Below, piece after piece: positions 43,508 to 52,323 of a stretch of DNA of 64,000 nt. The position numbers and the translations under genes were made by a program. Origin of the DNA: DASZCR01 sp964246705 (GTDB lineage Bacteria > Acidobacteriota > Blastocatellia > Pyrinomonadales > Pyrinomonadaceae); the NCBI GenBank assembly GCA_964246705.1, contig CAXTRQ010000006.1:1-64000 (forward strand), read 5' to 3'. The first letter of the stretch is position 1. Each line of letters opens with the position of its first letter. The notes beneath the pieces were generated by a model that was not told the DNA's origin, did no database searches, and saw only the letters and a program-made list of their open reading frames with translations.

Positions 43508-43924
43508 ATGGCAGACAAGGGAGATCAGGGCGGCGGCGGCGGGCGGGCGTTGACGCCGCAACGGCAGGCCGTGCTTCAGGTCATCAGCGAGAGCGGAGAG
43601 CACCTGACGGCGGGCGAGATTTTCGAGGCGGCGCGCGGTATGCTGCCTTCGATCAGCTTTGCCACCGTCTATAACTCGCTGAAGTTTCTGAAGGACGCAG
43701 GACTCGTGCGCGAGATTAGCTTCGGCAACGGGGCGAGCCGCTATGACGGCGAGACTGCGCGCCACGATCATGCGCTCTGTTCGCGCTGCGGCAAGCTCTC
43801 GGATTTCGATCTCGCGGAGACTTCCAAACTCAAGCGCGCCGCCGCGCGTCGCTCCCGTTTCAAACCCGAATCAATTCACCTGACGCTCGTCGGGCTGTGT
43901 CCCGATTGCGCTGCGAAGAGTTAG
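43508..43924 (+). CDS. perR: Fur-family transcriptional regulator, PerR type
   Basis: Predicted 138-aa metal-dependent repressor. A Gly-rich N-terminus precedes the winged helix (about residues 15-80, with SFATVYNSLKFLKDAGLV). Structural zinc pairs are C91/C94 (CSRC) and C131/C134 (CPDC). Candidate regulatory metal ligands H32, D80, H86, H88 and D99 or D101 sit as in PerR, which senses peroxide through iron-catalysed His oxidation. A PerR-type palindrome overlaps its own promoter, and a 2-Cys peroxiredoxin and a thioredoxin-like gene follow. No Shine-Dalgarno is visible in the short leader. PerR rather than Fur or Zur is inferred from operator and neighbours. Confidence 0.9.
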   Translation: MADKGDQGGGGGRALTPQRQAVLQVISESGEHLTAGEIFEAARGMLPSISFATVYNSLKFLKDAGLVREISFGNGASRYDGETARHDHALCSRCGKLSDFDLAETSKLKRAAARRSRFKPESIHLTLVGLCPDCAAKS

Positions 43925-44050
43925 GAAGCTTGGTCGAAGGGACGAAGAGATGGCCGTCGCGGCAAATTTAGTTGGAGCACGGCGCGAGACTTTTGACCGG
44001 AAGACCGATTGATTTTAAACAGCAATCATTTCAACTGATAGGAGAACTTT

Positions 44051-44599
44051 ATGGAGACAACTGCAATGGTCGGACAGGCCGCGCCGGAGTTCGATATGGC
44101 TTCGACCAAAAACATCGAGAAACTGAACGAAAACGTTAAGCTTTCGGATTACAAGGGCAAGTGGCTGGTGCTGCTTTTCTACCCGCTCGATTTCACCTTC
44201 GTCTGCCCGACGGAGTTGACCACCTTCAGCGACCGCTATGAAGATTTTGAAGGCATCGGGGCAGAGATTGTCGGCGTTTCGACCGACTCTGTCCATTCGC
44301 ATCGCGCGTGGTTAAAGACTGCGCGCGAGCAGGGTGGCGTCGAAGGTTTGAAGTACCCGCTTGCGGCTGACATCACAAAGCAGGTCGCGCGCAATTACGG
44401 CGTGCTCATCGAAGATAAGGGCATCGCGTTGCGCGGTCTCTTCGTCATTGATCCCGAAGGTGTGCTGCGCTACAAGGTCGTGCACGACTTGAACGTCGGT
44501 CGGTCGGCGGAAGAGACCCTGCGTGTCATTCAGGCGTTGCAAACGGGCGGCCTCTGTCAGGCTGAATGGCGTCCGGGTCAGGAGACGTTGAAAGCGTAA
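44051..44599 (+). CDS. 2-Cys peroxiredoxin (AhpC/Prx1 type)
   Basis: Predicted 182-aa peroxidase that reduces hydrogen peroxide and organic peroxides. Peroxidatic Cys C52 lies in FTFVCPTE and the resolving Cys C169 in GGLCQAEW; GVSTDSVHSHRAW and the VIDPEGVLRYK strand are typical. Length fits typical 2-Cys enzymes. A good AGGAG site precedes the ATG. It is 126 bases downstream of perR and may be in the same unit or separately PerR-controlled; I do not see a second PerR box in the gap. The following thioredoxin-like gene could supply reductant. Confidence 0.95.
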   Translation: METTAMVGQAAPEFDMASTKNIEKLNENVKLSDYKGKWLVLLFYPLDFTFVCPTELTTFSDRYEDFEGIGAEIVGVSTDSVHSHRAWLKTAREQGGVEGLKYPLAADITKQVARNYGVLIEDKGIALRGLFVIDPEGVLRYKVVHDLNVGRSAEETLRVIQALQTGGLCQAEWRPGQETLKA

Positions 44600-44603
44600 G
44601 AGC

Positions 44604-44710
44604 AGTGACAAGTGTCAGGTGACGAGTGACGAGCAAAGCTGAAAACGGTAATCAGTTTTTCAGTGATGAGAGCAAAGCTGTCTCACACTTGTTACTCGTC
44701 ACTTGTCGTT
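44604..44710. repeat. GTGACGA heptad array with inverted second arm between peroxiredoxin and thioredoxin genes
   Basis: GTGACAA, GTGTCAG, GTGACGA, GTGACGA are consecutive at 44605-44632, and a complementary arm (ACTTGTTACTCGTCACTTGTC) lies at about 44687-44707. Inner AGCAAAGCTG words occur on both sides. The same word family forms the array at 13259. Confidence 0.9.
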
Positions 44711-44723
44711 GAGGTAATCGTTT

Positions 44724-45221
44724 ATGCCGATGAGGATGGGGACAGAAATGCCGTCGCTTGAAGGAGCGACGGAGTGGTTCAATACGACAGCGGCGCGGGC
44801 GGCTGAAGAGTCGAAGGGACATCCGACGCTGGTGCATTTCTGGTCGGTCAGTTGCGGTATCTGCAAGGATAATATGCCGCGCGTGACCGAGTGGCGCGAC
44901 CGCCATCGCGCGCAGGGCTTAAAGGTTATCGCCGTCCACATGCCGCGCTACGAGGCCGACATGGACGCCGAAGCGGTGCGTGGGGCGATTGCCGTCCACA
45001 ACATCACAGAGCCGTGCGCCGTGGATAACGAACACAAACTGCGCGACGCGTTTCAGAACGAGCAGGGTTACGTGCCCGCTTATTACCTGTTCGACCGTGA
45101 GAGCAAGCTGCGAAGCTTTGCCGCTGGCGAGCGCGGGCTGGATATGCTCAAGGCGACGCTTGAGCGCGTGCTCGCCGCCGCACCCGTCAGAGAGTCGAGC
45201 GAAGCGCCAACGCAGGGTTGA
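44724..45221 (+). CDS. Thioredoxin-like (TlpA-type) protein
   Basis: Predicted 165-aa thioredoxin-fold protein without a signal peptide, so probably cytoplasmic. The redox pair C44-G-I-C47 lies in FWSVSCGICKDNMP, and YVPAYYLFDRESK contains the cis-Pro region (VPAYYL). The WSxSCxxC form is like TlpA/ResA proteins rather than classical thioredoxin (WCGPC). Neighbouring peroxiredoxin suggests a reducing partner role, which is inference. GAGG lies about 10 bases upstream of the ATG, directly after the GTGACGA array. A terminator follows. Confidence 0.88.
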   Translation: MPMRMGTEMPSLEGATEWFNTTAARAAEESKGHPTLVHFWSVSCGICKDNMPRVTEWRDRHRAQGLKVIAVHMPRYEADMDAEAVRGAIAVHNITEPCAVDNEHKLRDAFQNEQGYVPAYYLFDRESKLRSFAAGERGLDMLKATLERVLAAAPVRESSEAPTQG

Positions 45222-45253
45222 AGAGAGAGAAATATCGGCAACATTCAAAGATG

Positions 45254-45287
45254 AAAGGCATCTTCCTCGGTGGAGATGCCTTTTGTT
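45254..45287 (+). terminator. Rho-independent terminator after the thioredoxin-like gene
   Basis: A perfect 10-bp stem (45254-45263 with 45274-45283) with a 10-base loop, followed by TGTTTTG. It ends the perR-peroxiredoxin-thioredoxin region before the convergent DUF4112 gene. Confidence 0.8.
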
Positions 45288-45308
45288 TTGCCTGCCGAAA
45301 GCATTGCT

Positions 45309-45887
45309 CTAAAACGGCGACGGGACATTCTGGAAGACGAGGCTTAGCAGATAAATTCCGAGCGCGAGTGAGCAGAAGAGAAGCGCGAGCAGCGTGAGCA
45401 TGATGAGGCCGACGAAGAGCCAGTCGCCGGGCGAGGTGCGTCGTGCTTCTTCACCTGAGACGGTGGCGCGCGTGCGCAGCAGTTCGACGTTCATCTGGTT
45501 CGATTTCCAGAAGGCGTCGAAGATGTCGCCGACAAGCGGGATTGAGCCGAGCACGTAATCAATGCCGATGTTGAGTCCCATCCGCAGGAGCGTGACTTTG
45601 GGCACACGGTAGCGGACAGCGGAAGCAAGGATGTAGAAGGAGACGGCGGTCGTGGCGATGTCGCCGACGCCGGGAACGAGACCGACGATGGCATCGAGGC
45701 CGAAGCGCCAGCCCACGCCGGGGATGCGAAACAGCCCATCCATCCAACGGCTTAATTGTTCGAGGCTGCGCTCGACTTCCACCTGAGAGTGGTGCTGTTT
45801 TGGCGTCCGCTCAAGTTCGCGCTCAAGCTTGCGCTCTAGTCGGTCGGTTGATGTTTGCAGACGGCTGTCGGCTTTTTGTTCTCTCAT
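45309..45887 (-). CDS. DUF4112 membrane protein
   Basis: Predicted 192-aa protein. A charged N-terminus (about 1-35) precedes the DUF4112 core LSRWMDGLFRIPGVGWRFGLDAIVGLVPGVGD with its repeated PGVG turns and SIPLVGDIFDAFWKSNQMN; a C-terminal TM (about residues 160-185) follows. Function of the family is unknown. ATG 45887 is used rather than TTG 45890. It stands alone, convergent with the thioredoxin-like gene. Confidence 0.9.
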   Translation of the reverse strand: MREQKADSRLQTSTDRLERKLERELERTPKQHHSQVEVERSLEQLSRWMDGLFRIPGVGWRFGLDAIVGLVPGVGDIATTAVSFYILASAVRYRVPKVTLLRMGLNIGIDYVLGSIPLVGDIFDAFWKSNQMNVELLRTRATVSGEEARRTSPGDWLFVGLIMLTLLALLFCSLALGIYLLSLVFQNVPSPF

Positions 45888-46286
45888 CAAGTTGCGCTTT
45901 CGTCCGGCAGTTCAATCATACGGGAGTTAAGAAGCAATGAACAGCAAGCACACGTCGGCGTGCGCTTGCGCAGTCTCCCGATAGCTTATCCGGCCAGACA
46001 GTCAGAATGATTAACCCCTGTCAGCCTGACCGGGCGGTTACTTGTTGTTGACCGATAAGACCGCCGCCCTTCTCTCATATCCGCAGCTTTTCCGCAATAG
46101 TTGAGCATTGCCCGCTCTGGCATAGCCTTCGCAATAACATGAGCGCACGGCATCTGCCGGACAAGTTCTTTATCGAAAATGCCGCCCTCTGCCGAAGACC
46201 GGAGAGACGCGGCGATAACAAGGCGCAACTCGCTTCACCTGCCGTTTGGAAGGTTGATGCGGCAACTATCAAACAGGGCTACAGGC
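45888..46286. other. Divergent intergenic region upstream of the ClpB-like/subtilase gene
   Basis: 399 bases. Overlapping short open frames on both strands lack ribosome sites and family similarity. A TTGACC at about 46048 and several TAT-rich stretches are too weak to call as promoters. No heptad element is visible. Confidence 0.5.
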
Positions 46287-48892
46287 ATGAGACCGAAAAA
46301 CACATCCCTCTTCAGACTGCTTATTTCGCTTTCACTAGCAGTCACATCCTTAGCCGGAACCTTCCCCGTCGCCGCAAACGTCGCGCGCTCAGGTGGGGAG
46401 CCGGCCACGTCGGAGGCGAATCGCCGTCCGAAGACTTCTTATCCTGTCCTGTCGCGTTACGCGAGCGATCTCACGCAGCAGGCGCGAATGGGCAAACTCG
46501 AATCGCTACAGGGCAGCGAAGCGAAAGACCTCGAAGCGAATGTCCTCAAGGCCATCGAAATTCTTTCGCGCGAGACGAAAAATAATCCGGTGCTGATTGC
46601 GGAGCCGGGCACAGACGCGGCAACGATAGCCAGAGGAGTCGCACGACAAATCGCCTCCGGCAAAGCGCCTGCGCGGCTGCGCGACGCGAAGGTTTTCGGC
46701 GTCAGCCGCGACGCTCTGATGGCCGACGCTAAATCCGGCGAAGAGTTCACCGCCCGTCTGCGAGCCGTTCTTGCAGAGGCCGAAGGCTCGCGCGGGCAAG
46801 TCATCCTTTTCATCGAAGACTTTCATCACTACATCGGCACTTACACGGAGCGTGCAGCCTCGGATGCGATGCGCGCGTCCATCGAGCGGGGTGACGTGCG
46901 CGTTATCGGCGTGACGACCTCCGCGATGTACGCCGAGCACATCGGGGGAGATGCGACGCTGGCGAAATTGTTCCAGCCTCTCCGCCTCGACGGCGTGAGC
47001 GATGAATCCGATTCCGACAAGAGCGCCCGCACGGGCGACGGATTCGAGGGCGACAAGCTCTCCTCCGACCTGCGCGAGATGGTGAACGCGGGGCGGTCGA
47101 GTAATGGACGCGTCGGCGTCATCCTGCAAGCCGCCGACTTTAAGNNNNNNNNNNACGAACTGAAATCGCTGCTCGCACGCCACGGTGTCGAGGTCAAGTC
47201 GTCCATGCAGAGACTCGGCGCGTTGCGCGTGGAAGTGCCCGTCAACGCTCTCGAGGAACTGGCGGCGAGCAAAGCGACGGGCTACCTGTCGCCGGACAGA
47301 AAGATTGAATCGTTCGGACACGTCACGGCCACGACCGGCACTGATCTGGTGCGGACGCAGCCGAGTGGCTCACTCATCGGCGGCATCNNNNNNNNNNNNN
47401 NNNNNNNNNNGATGCGGCAATGCACACCACCCCCCCCGCCTTCAACGGCGGCACTCCCGGCGCGCGTCTAGTGGCGAGCGTGGACTTCACCGGCGACAAA
47501 ACGGTTGAAGACAAATTCGGACACGGTTCGCACGTCGCCTCATCTGCCGCCGGTGTGAGCACGACCATTGCTACTGAGTACGAAGGCATTGCTCCTAACG
47601 CCAAATTTATCAACCTGCGCGTGCTGAACTCACAGGGCATGGGCAGCGTTTCGTGGGTGCTGAACGCGCTCAACTGGATTCTCAGCCCGGCTGACCCGTC
47701 GAGGCCAGCCAATTCCAACAACCCGCTGAACAAAGACAAGTACAACATTCGCGTCGTCAACATGAGCCTCGGCGCGCCCGCCGTTGACTCTTACAAAAAC
47801 GACCCGCTGTGCAAGGCCGCGCGCAGGCTGGTTGACGCCGGAATCGTCGTCGTCGCCGCCGCCGGTAACAACGGCAAGAACGCCGCCGGGCAGAAAGTCT
47901 ACGGGCAGATTCACTCTCCCGGCAACGAGCCTTCGGTCATCACCGTTGGCGCAACCAACACCTTCGGCACGGACAAGCGCGACGACGACGGCATCGCCAC
48001 CTTCAGTTCGCGCGGCCCCACTCGCAGCTATTGGACGGACGCGAGCGGCGTCAAGCACTACGACAACCTCGTTAAGCCCGACCTCGTCGCTCCCGGCAAT
48101 AAATTGATTTACGCCGAAGCAGACGGAAATCTCCTCGTCACACAGCACAGGGAGTTGGACGCAGGCATCTCCGACAAAGACAACAAGAGGTTGATGTACC
48201 TGAGCGGCACGTCAATGGCGACGCCCCTCGTCGCAGGCGCGGCGGCGCTCCTGCTGCAAGCCAACCCGAAGCTGACGCCGAACATGGTCAAGATGGTTTT
48301 GATGTATACGTCGCAGCAACTCGCGGGCTTCAACGCTTTCGAGCAGGGCACGGGACAACTCAACGTCGAAGGCGCAGTCCGTCTGGCGCGACTCGTCCGC
48401 ACGGATTTAGGTAACAACCCGAAACAGGGCGACCCGCTGCTGACGACCAGCAGCCTACCGACGCCGAGTACGACTATCGCTGGATACACCTTCCCATGGG
48501 CGCAAGGCATCATGGTCAACCAACACTACCTCAAAGGCTCCAATCTTATCGCCCAGTACCAGACGGTCTACGGGACGGGTATGGTTTTAGGCGACGGGAT
48601 GGTGATGGGCGATGGCATGGTGATGGGTGACGGTGTGATGGTCAGCGACGGCATGGTCATGGGCGACAACATCCTGACCAGCAGCGGCATGGTCATGGGC
48701 GACGGCGCAGTCTTTCTCCCGTGCAGCGTCCTCGTCAGTGATGGGATGGTGATGGGTGATGGCATGGTCATGGGCGACGGTGTGATGGTCAGCGACGGGA
48801 TGGTGATGGGCGACGGCATGGTGATGGGTGATTCCGCCGTGCAGGCCATGTCCGCGATGGTTGGCGGCGATGATACCGAGTCAATGAAATAA
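46287..48892 (+). CDS. Exported S8 subtilase fused to a degenerate ClpB-type AAA+ domain, with GDGMVM repeat tail
   Basis: About 868 codons, interrupted by two N-runs. Order of parts: signal peptide (residues 1-31); a domain (about 58-240) that follows ClpB/ClpC NBD1 closely (SRETKNNPVLIAEPG, ARLRAVLAEAEG, GQVILFIEDFHHYIG, DVRVIGVTT, LFQPLRL) but with Walker A reading AEPGTDAAT (no Lys), altered Walker B and no arginine finger; a probable I9-type propeptide (about 290-350); an S8 domain with GHGSHVA His, Asn in AAAGNNG and Ser in SGTSMATP; and a C-terminal run of GDGMVM units (from about residue 765). The catalytic Asp falls in or next to the second gap. The gap length of 23 breaks frame, so its size is an estimate. 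ATG 46287 starts the signal peptide. Confidence 0.88.
47145..47154. other. Assembly gap (10 N)
   Basis: Run of 10 undetermined bases inside the subtilase fusion gene, between the ClpB-like part and the propeptide. With this length the frame is kept. Confidence 0.98.
47388..47410. other. Assembly gap (23 N)
   Basis: Run of 23 undetermined bases at the start of the subtilase catalytic domain. The flanking coding frames disagree unless the true gap is a multiple of three, so the length is not exact. Confidence 0.98.
48575..48835 (+). repeat. In-frame 18-nt repeats encoding GDGMVM hexapeptides
   Basis: Degenerate 18-base units such as GGCGACGGGATGGTGATG encode GDGMVM, broken by VMVSDGMVM, NILTSSGMVM and AVFLPCSVLVSD variants. 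About a dozen units form the tail of the subtilase fusion. Confidence 0.85.
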
Positions 48893-49024
48893 CTCAACCG
48901 AAGGGCGGAGACGACCGGCGATATGCGTCGGGCTGTCTCCGCTCTCTTCAACAATTCCACGCGCGACGGTTTGAAAGCCCCTCCCCACCGTTCACGCCAA
49001 ACATCTCAGAACGCTTCTCAGCGA

Positions 49025-49900
49025 ATGGTTACGAACGTGGACAATTCTCTAACAGTTCAACCACTCAGGTCAGAGGATGCAGACGAGGCGATGGCTTACC
49101 TCGAAGCGCGGCCGGTCGCGACCGTCTGCATGCGAAGCTTCATCAGCGACAACGGCATCGTGTCGTCGCACAATCGCGGTGCGTTCTACGCGTGTCGCGC
49201 ACATGATGGACGAATGAAAGGCGTCGCTCTCATCGGCGACGCGATTCTCTTTGAGGCCGACGACGAGGCGACGATTGACGAATTTGCACGCTTCGCGCGC
49301 GCGCCTATCTCGACGCGCCTCATCAGAGGTGAGCGCAAAGCGGTCGAGCGTTTCTGGCAGGTCTATGCAGAACGGAAGACGTTGCCGAACACGAGGGCGG
49401 AGGAACATCTGCTCGTGATGCGTGCGCCAATCGAGAAATGTGAGAGCGTAGAGGGCTTACGCCCGGCGACACTTGAAGACCTCCCGCTGCTGTTGGAAAT
49501 CAACGCCAGTCTGGTGTGCGCGGAAGGTGGACGAAATCCGCTGGAGAATGATCCCGCAGGTTTCAGCCGTCGCCTCGCCGCGAGAATCGTGAGGGGGCGC
49601 GTGTGGGTCTGGCGCGCAGGCGACCGCCTGATGTTCAAGACGGACTTGCTGTCCGACACGCCACAGGCCATCTACATCGAGGGCGTCTATGTCGCGCCGG
49701 AGATGCGCGGGCGCGGTGTCGGGCTGCGTTGCCTCACGCAGATGGGACGTGCGCTGCTGGAACGCTCGGCGGCAATCTGCCTGACGGTACGCGAAGATAA
49801 CAACAGCGCGCGCTCGCTCTACCGGAAAGCGGCGTTTGAGTTCTTCAGCGAGCACACGACCGTGTACCTCCAACCGGCGCAGCAATCTGCTGCGGCCTGA
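49025..49900 (+). CDS. GNAT family N-acetyltransferase
   Basis: Predicted 291-aa protein. The C-terminal half (about 150-285) is a GNAT domain: acetyl-CoA loop VAPEMRGRGVGLRCL and NNSARSLYRKAAFEFFSEHTTVYL at the end. The N-terminal half is a second, degenerate GNAT-like or DUF4081-type domain. Substrate unknown. The start is uncertain; ATG 49025 is used because the frame upstream of it overlaps unrelated sequence after the subtilase gene. The following GGDEF-EAL gene begins 27 bases after the stop with GGAGG between, so they are likely co-transcribed. Confidence 0.85.
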   Translation: MVTNVDNSLTVQPLRSEDADEAMAYLEARPVATVCMRSFISDNGIVSSHNRGAFYACRAHDGRMKGVALIGDAILFEADDEATIDEFARFARAPISTRLIRGERKAVERFWQVYAERKTLPNTRAEEHLLVMRAPIEKCESVEGLRPATLEDLPLLLEINASLVCAEGGRNPLENDPAGFSRRLAARIVRGRVWVWRAGDRLMFKTDLLSDTPQAIYIEGVYVAPEMRGRGVGLRCLTQMGRALLERSAAICLTVREDNNSARSLYRKAAFEFFSEHTTVYLQPAQQSAAA

Positions 49901-49927
49901 GCCGGAGGGGAGAGCAAGCAAAAGATC

Positions 49928-52162
49928 ATGGGCACACGCGCGGAAAAGTTGAGGCCATACCAATGGACGGTCGTCGTCATCGGCGGGCTGGTGACGACGC
50001 TTTGCATCAACCAGCTTCATCCGGCGCGACTCGACCTGCGCTTTCTATTGCTGGCGTTTGTGACTCTCGGCGTCAGTTCGCGCATCTACGTGAGAATCCC
50101 TCGCCATGAGGTCAACATCACGCTCGCGGACACCTTCATCTTTCTCGCCATTCTGATTTACGGCGGGGCGGCTGCCGTGCTGCTGGCGACCGCCGAGGGC
50201 ATCAGTTCCGGCCTGCGTATCAGCAAGCAGAAAAAGCCGATTACGATTCTCTTCAACGCGGCGGTGCTGGCCTGCTCGACCGCCTGCGCCGTCTGCGCCC
50301 TCTGGCTCGTCTCCATCGTCGCGCCCAACCTCCACAGCCAAGGCTATAGCGGCCTCCTCGTCGCCGCCGTCACGATGGGACTGGCGCAGTACATCGCCAA
50401 CAGCATCCTCATCGCGGTCGGGCTGGCGCTGAAGTCAGACCAGCCGATTCACCAGACATGGAGTAAACATTGCGGCTGGCTCTCCATCTCGACCTTCATC
50501 GGGGCCGCCTCCGCCGGAGCCATCTCCAACTTTATTGACTCGGCTGGCTTCTACGCTTTTCTGGTGTCGCTCCCAGTCATCTGCATCGTCTACATTACCT
50601 ACAACAAATATCTGGAAGACATCAGAGCCACGTCCGCTCAGGCTGAACAGTCCGAGCGCGCGCGCGCCGAGGCCGAGCGCGAACGCGCCGAGGCAGCCGA
50701 GCGCCACGTCGAAGAGCAGAACCGGCATATCGCCGAACTCGAACGCATCAGCCGCGAACTTCAGGAAAGCCGCGAGCACTTCCGCCACGCCGCGTTTCAC
50801 GATTCTCTGACCGGGCTGCCGAACCGCACCCTTCTGACGGATCAACTGAAATTCGCCATCGAGCGCTCGCGTCGTCGTCAAGACCATCTCTTCGCCGTCC
50901 TCTTCCTCGACCTCGACCGCTTCAAGAACATCAACGACAGTCTCGGTCACGCCGCCGGAGACCAACTGCTCATCAAGATTGCACAGCGTTTAGAAAAGTG
51001 CCTGCGCCCGACCGACATGGTGGCACGCCTCGGCGGCGACGAGTTCGCCATCCTGCTCGACGGTCTGGAATCGCAGACCGACGCCATCCGCGTCGCCGAC
51101 CGCGTGCAGGAAGAGTTGATGTGCTCCTTCATCCTCAACGGCCACGAGGTCTACGCGGCGGCCAGCATCGGCATCACTCTCAACAATCATTCTTACGACG
51201 ATCCCGAAAACGTGCTGCGCGATGCAGACACGGCGATGTATCGCGCCAAAGAAAAGGGTAAAGGCCGCTACGAACTTTTCGACACCGACATGCACGCCGA
51301 CGCGATGGCGCGACTGCGACTCGAAAACGACCTCCGCCACGCCATCGAGCACAGAGAGTTCGAGGTCTACTATCAACCGATTATGACGCTCAGCACACGT
51401 AAGATTGCCGGATTCGAGGCGCTCATCCGCTGGCATCACCCGGAGCGCGGATTCGTCTCCCCGACGGAATTCATCCCGCTCGCCGAAGAGACCAGACTAA
51501 TTACGGAGATCGGCGACTGGGTGCTGTTCGAGGCGTGCCGCCAGATGAACGAGTGGCGAAAACTTTCATCGTCGCACTGCCCGCTCACCATTAGCGTCAA
51601 TCTTTCGAGCAAGCAGTTCACCCAGCATAACCTCATCGAGCGAATCAAGGAGACGCTCTTGACGACCGGGCTTCCGCCTCAATGCCTGAAATTGGAGATT
51701 ACAGAAAGCGCGGTGATGGACAACGCCGACGATGCCGCTGCGATGCTCGATCAACTGCGCGAGATGGGCATTCAGTTAAGCATTGACGACTTCGGCACGG
51801 GCTACTCGTCTCTCAGCTACCTCCACCGCTTCCCCGTCAACACGCTCAAGGTTGACCGCTCTTTCGTCAGCCGAATGGGCGAGGGCGATGAGAACGCCGA
51901 GATTGTCAGAACCATCGTCACACTGGCCTCGAATCTGGGGATGGCTGTCATCGCCGAAGGCGTCGAGACTGAAGGGCAGCACGAGCAACTAAAAGACCTC
52001 AAGTGTGATTACGGTCAGGGCTATCTGTATTCGCGTCCGGTGACTGCCGGGGCGGCGGCGGAACTTCTCCGCGAAAGCCTGCAAACGGATTACGCGCCCG
52101 TCCTCACACTCAGCGGCACGGATCGCAGACGCTCCCTGCACGCCGCGAATCTGGCAGCATAA
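49928..52162 (+). CDS. Membrane-anchored GGDEF-EAL bifunctional cyclic-di-GMP enzyme
   Basis: Predicted 744-aa inner-membrane protein. Residues about 10-225 hold six to eight hydrophobic segments (an integral sensory module, MASE-like), then a short coiled coil rich in Ala, Glu and Arg (about 232-285). The GGDEF domain keeps RLGGDEFA (about 366-373) and an RxxD inhibitory site, RPTD, five residues before it, so diguanylate cyclase activity with product inhibition is plausible. The EAL domain keeps EALIRW, ITESAVMDN, DDFGTGYSSL and EGVETEGQ, so phosphodiesterase activity is also plausible. Which activity dominates cannot be read from sequence. The signal sensed is unknown. Confidence 0.95.
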   Translation: MGTRAEKLRPYQWTVVVIGGLVTTLCINQLHPARLDLRFLLLAFVTLGVSSRIYVRIPRHEVNITLADTFIFLAILIYGGAAAVLLATAEGISSGLRISKQKKPITILFNAAVLACSTACAVCALWLVSIVAPNLHSQGYSGLLVAAVTMGLAQYIANSILIAVGLALKSDQPIHQTWSKHCGWLSISTFIGAASAGAISNFIDSAGFYAFLVSLPVICIVYITYNKYLEDIRATSAQAEQSERARAEAERERAEAAERHVEEQNRHIAELERISRELQESREHFRHAAFHDSLTGLPNRTLLTDQLKFAIERSRRRQDHLFAVLFLDLDRFKNINDSLGHAAGDQLLIKIAQRLEKCLRPTDMVARLGGDEFAILLDGLESQTDAIRVADRVQEELMCSFILNGHEVYAAASIGITLNNHSYDDPENVLRDADTAMYRAKEKGKGRYELFDTDMHADAMARLRLENDLRHAIEHREFEVYYQPIMTLSTRKIAGFEALIRWHHPERGFVSPTEFIPLAEETRLITEIGDWVLFEACRQMNEWRKLSSSHCPLTISVNLSSKQFTQHNLIERIKETLLTTGLPPQCLKLEITESAVMDNADDAAAMLDQLREMGIQLSIDDFGTGYSSLSYLHRFPVNTLKVDRSFVSRMGEGDENAEIVRTIVTLASNLGMAVIAEGVETEGQHEQLKDLKCDYGQGYLYSRPVTAGAAAELLRESLQTDYAPVLTLSGTDRRRSLHAANLAA

Positions 52163-52191
52163 TTGGATATAAAATCTCTGCGTTCTTCTTT

Positions 52192-52208
52192 AAAGTTGAG
52201 CGATTGAA
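52192..52208. repeat. 17-nt word shared with 3210-3226
   Basis: AAAGTTGAGCGATTGAA occurs exactly here and at 3210-3226, 49 kb away, both times in intergenic DNA. A weak complement (TTCAATC) follows at about 52220-52226. Confidence 0.6.
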
Positions 52209-52323
52209 AATTGCACCTCTTCAATCTTGATGCGCTGATGGTCGTCAACCCACAACGTGCCCGACTCCCAAGACTCAACCGCTCTATATATCAATGGACT
52301 GTGTGTCGTAGATAAGGCGAACG

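Noticed and set aside
46139..46585. A 148-aa gene overlapping the start of the ClpB-like/subtilase gene
   Set aside because: It is out of frame with the signal-peptide ORF, Arg/Ser-rich and without ribosome site.
48575..48835. CRISPR or minisatellite DNA
   Set aside because: The repeat is in frame with the subtilase and keeps the peptide pattern GDGMVM, so it is coding.
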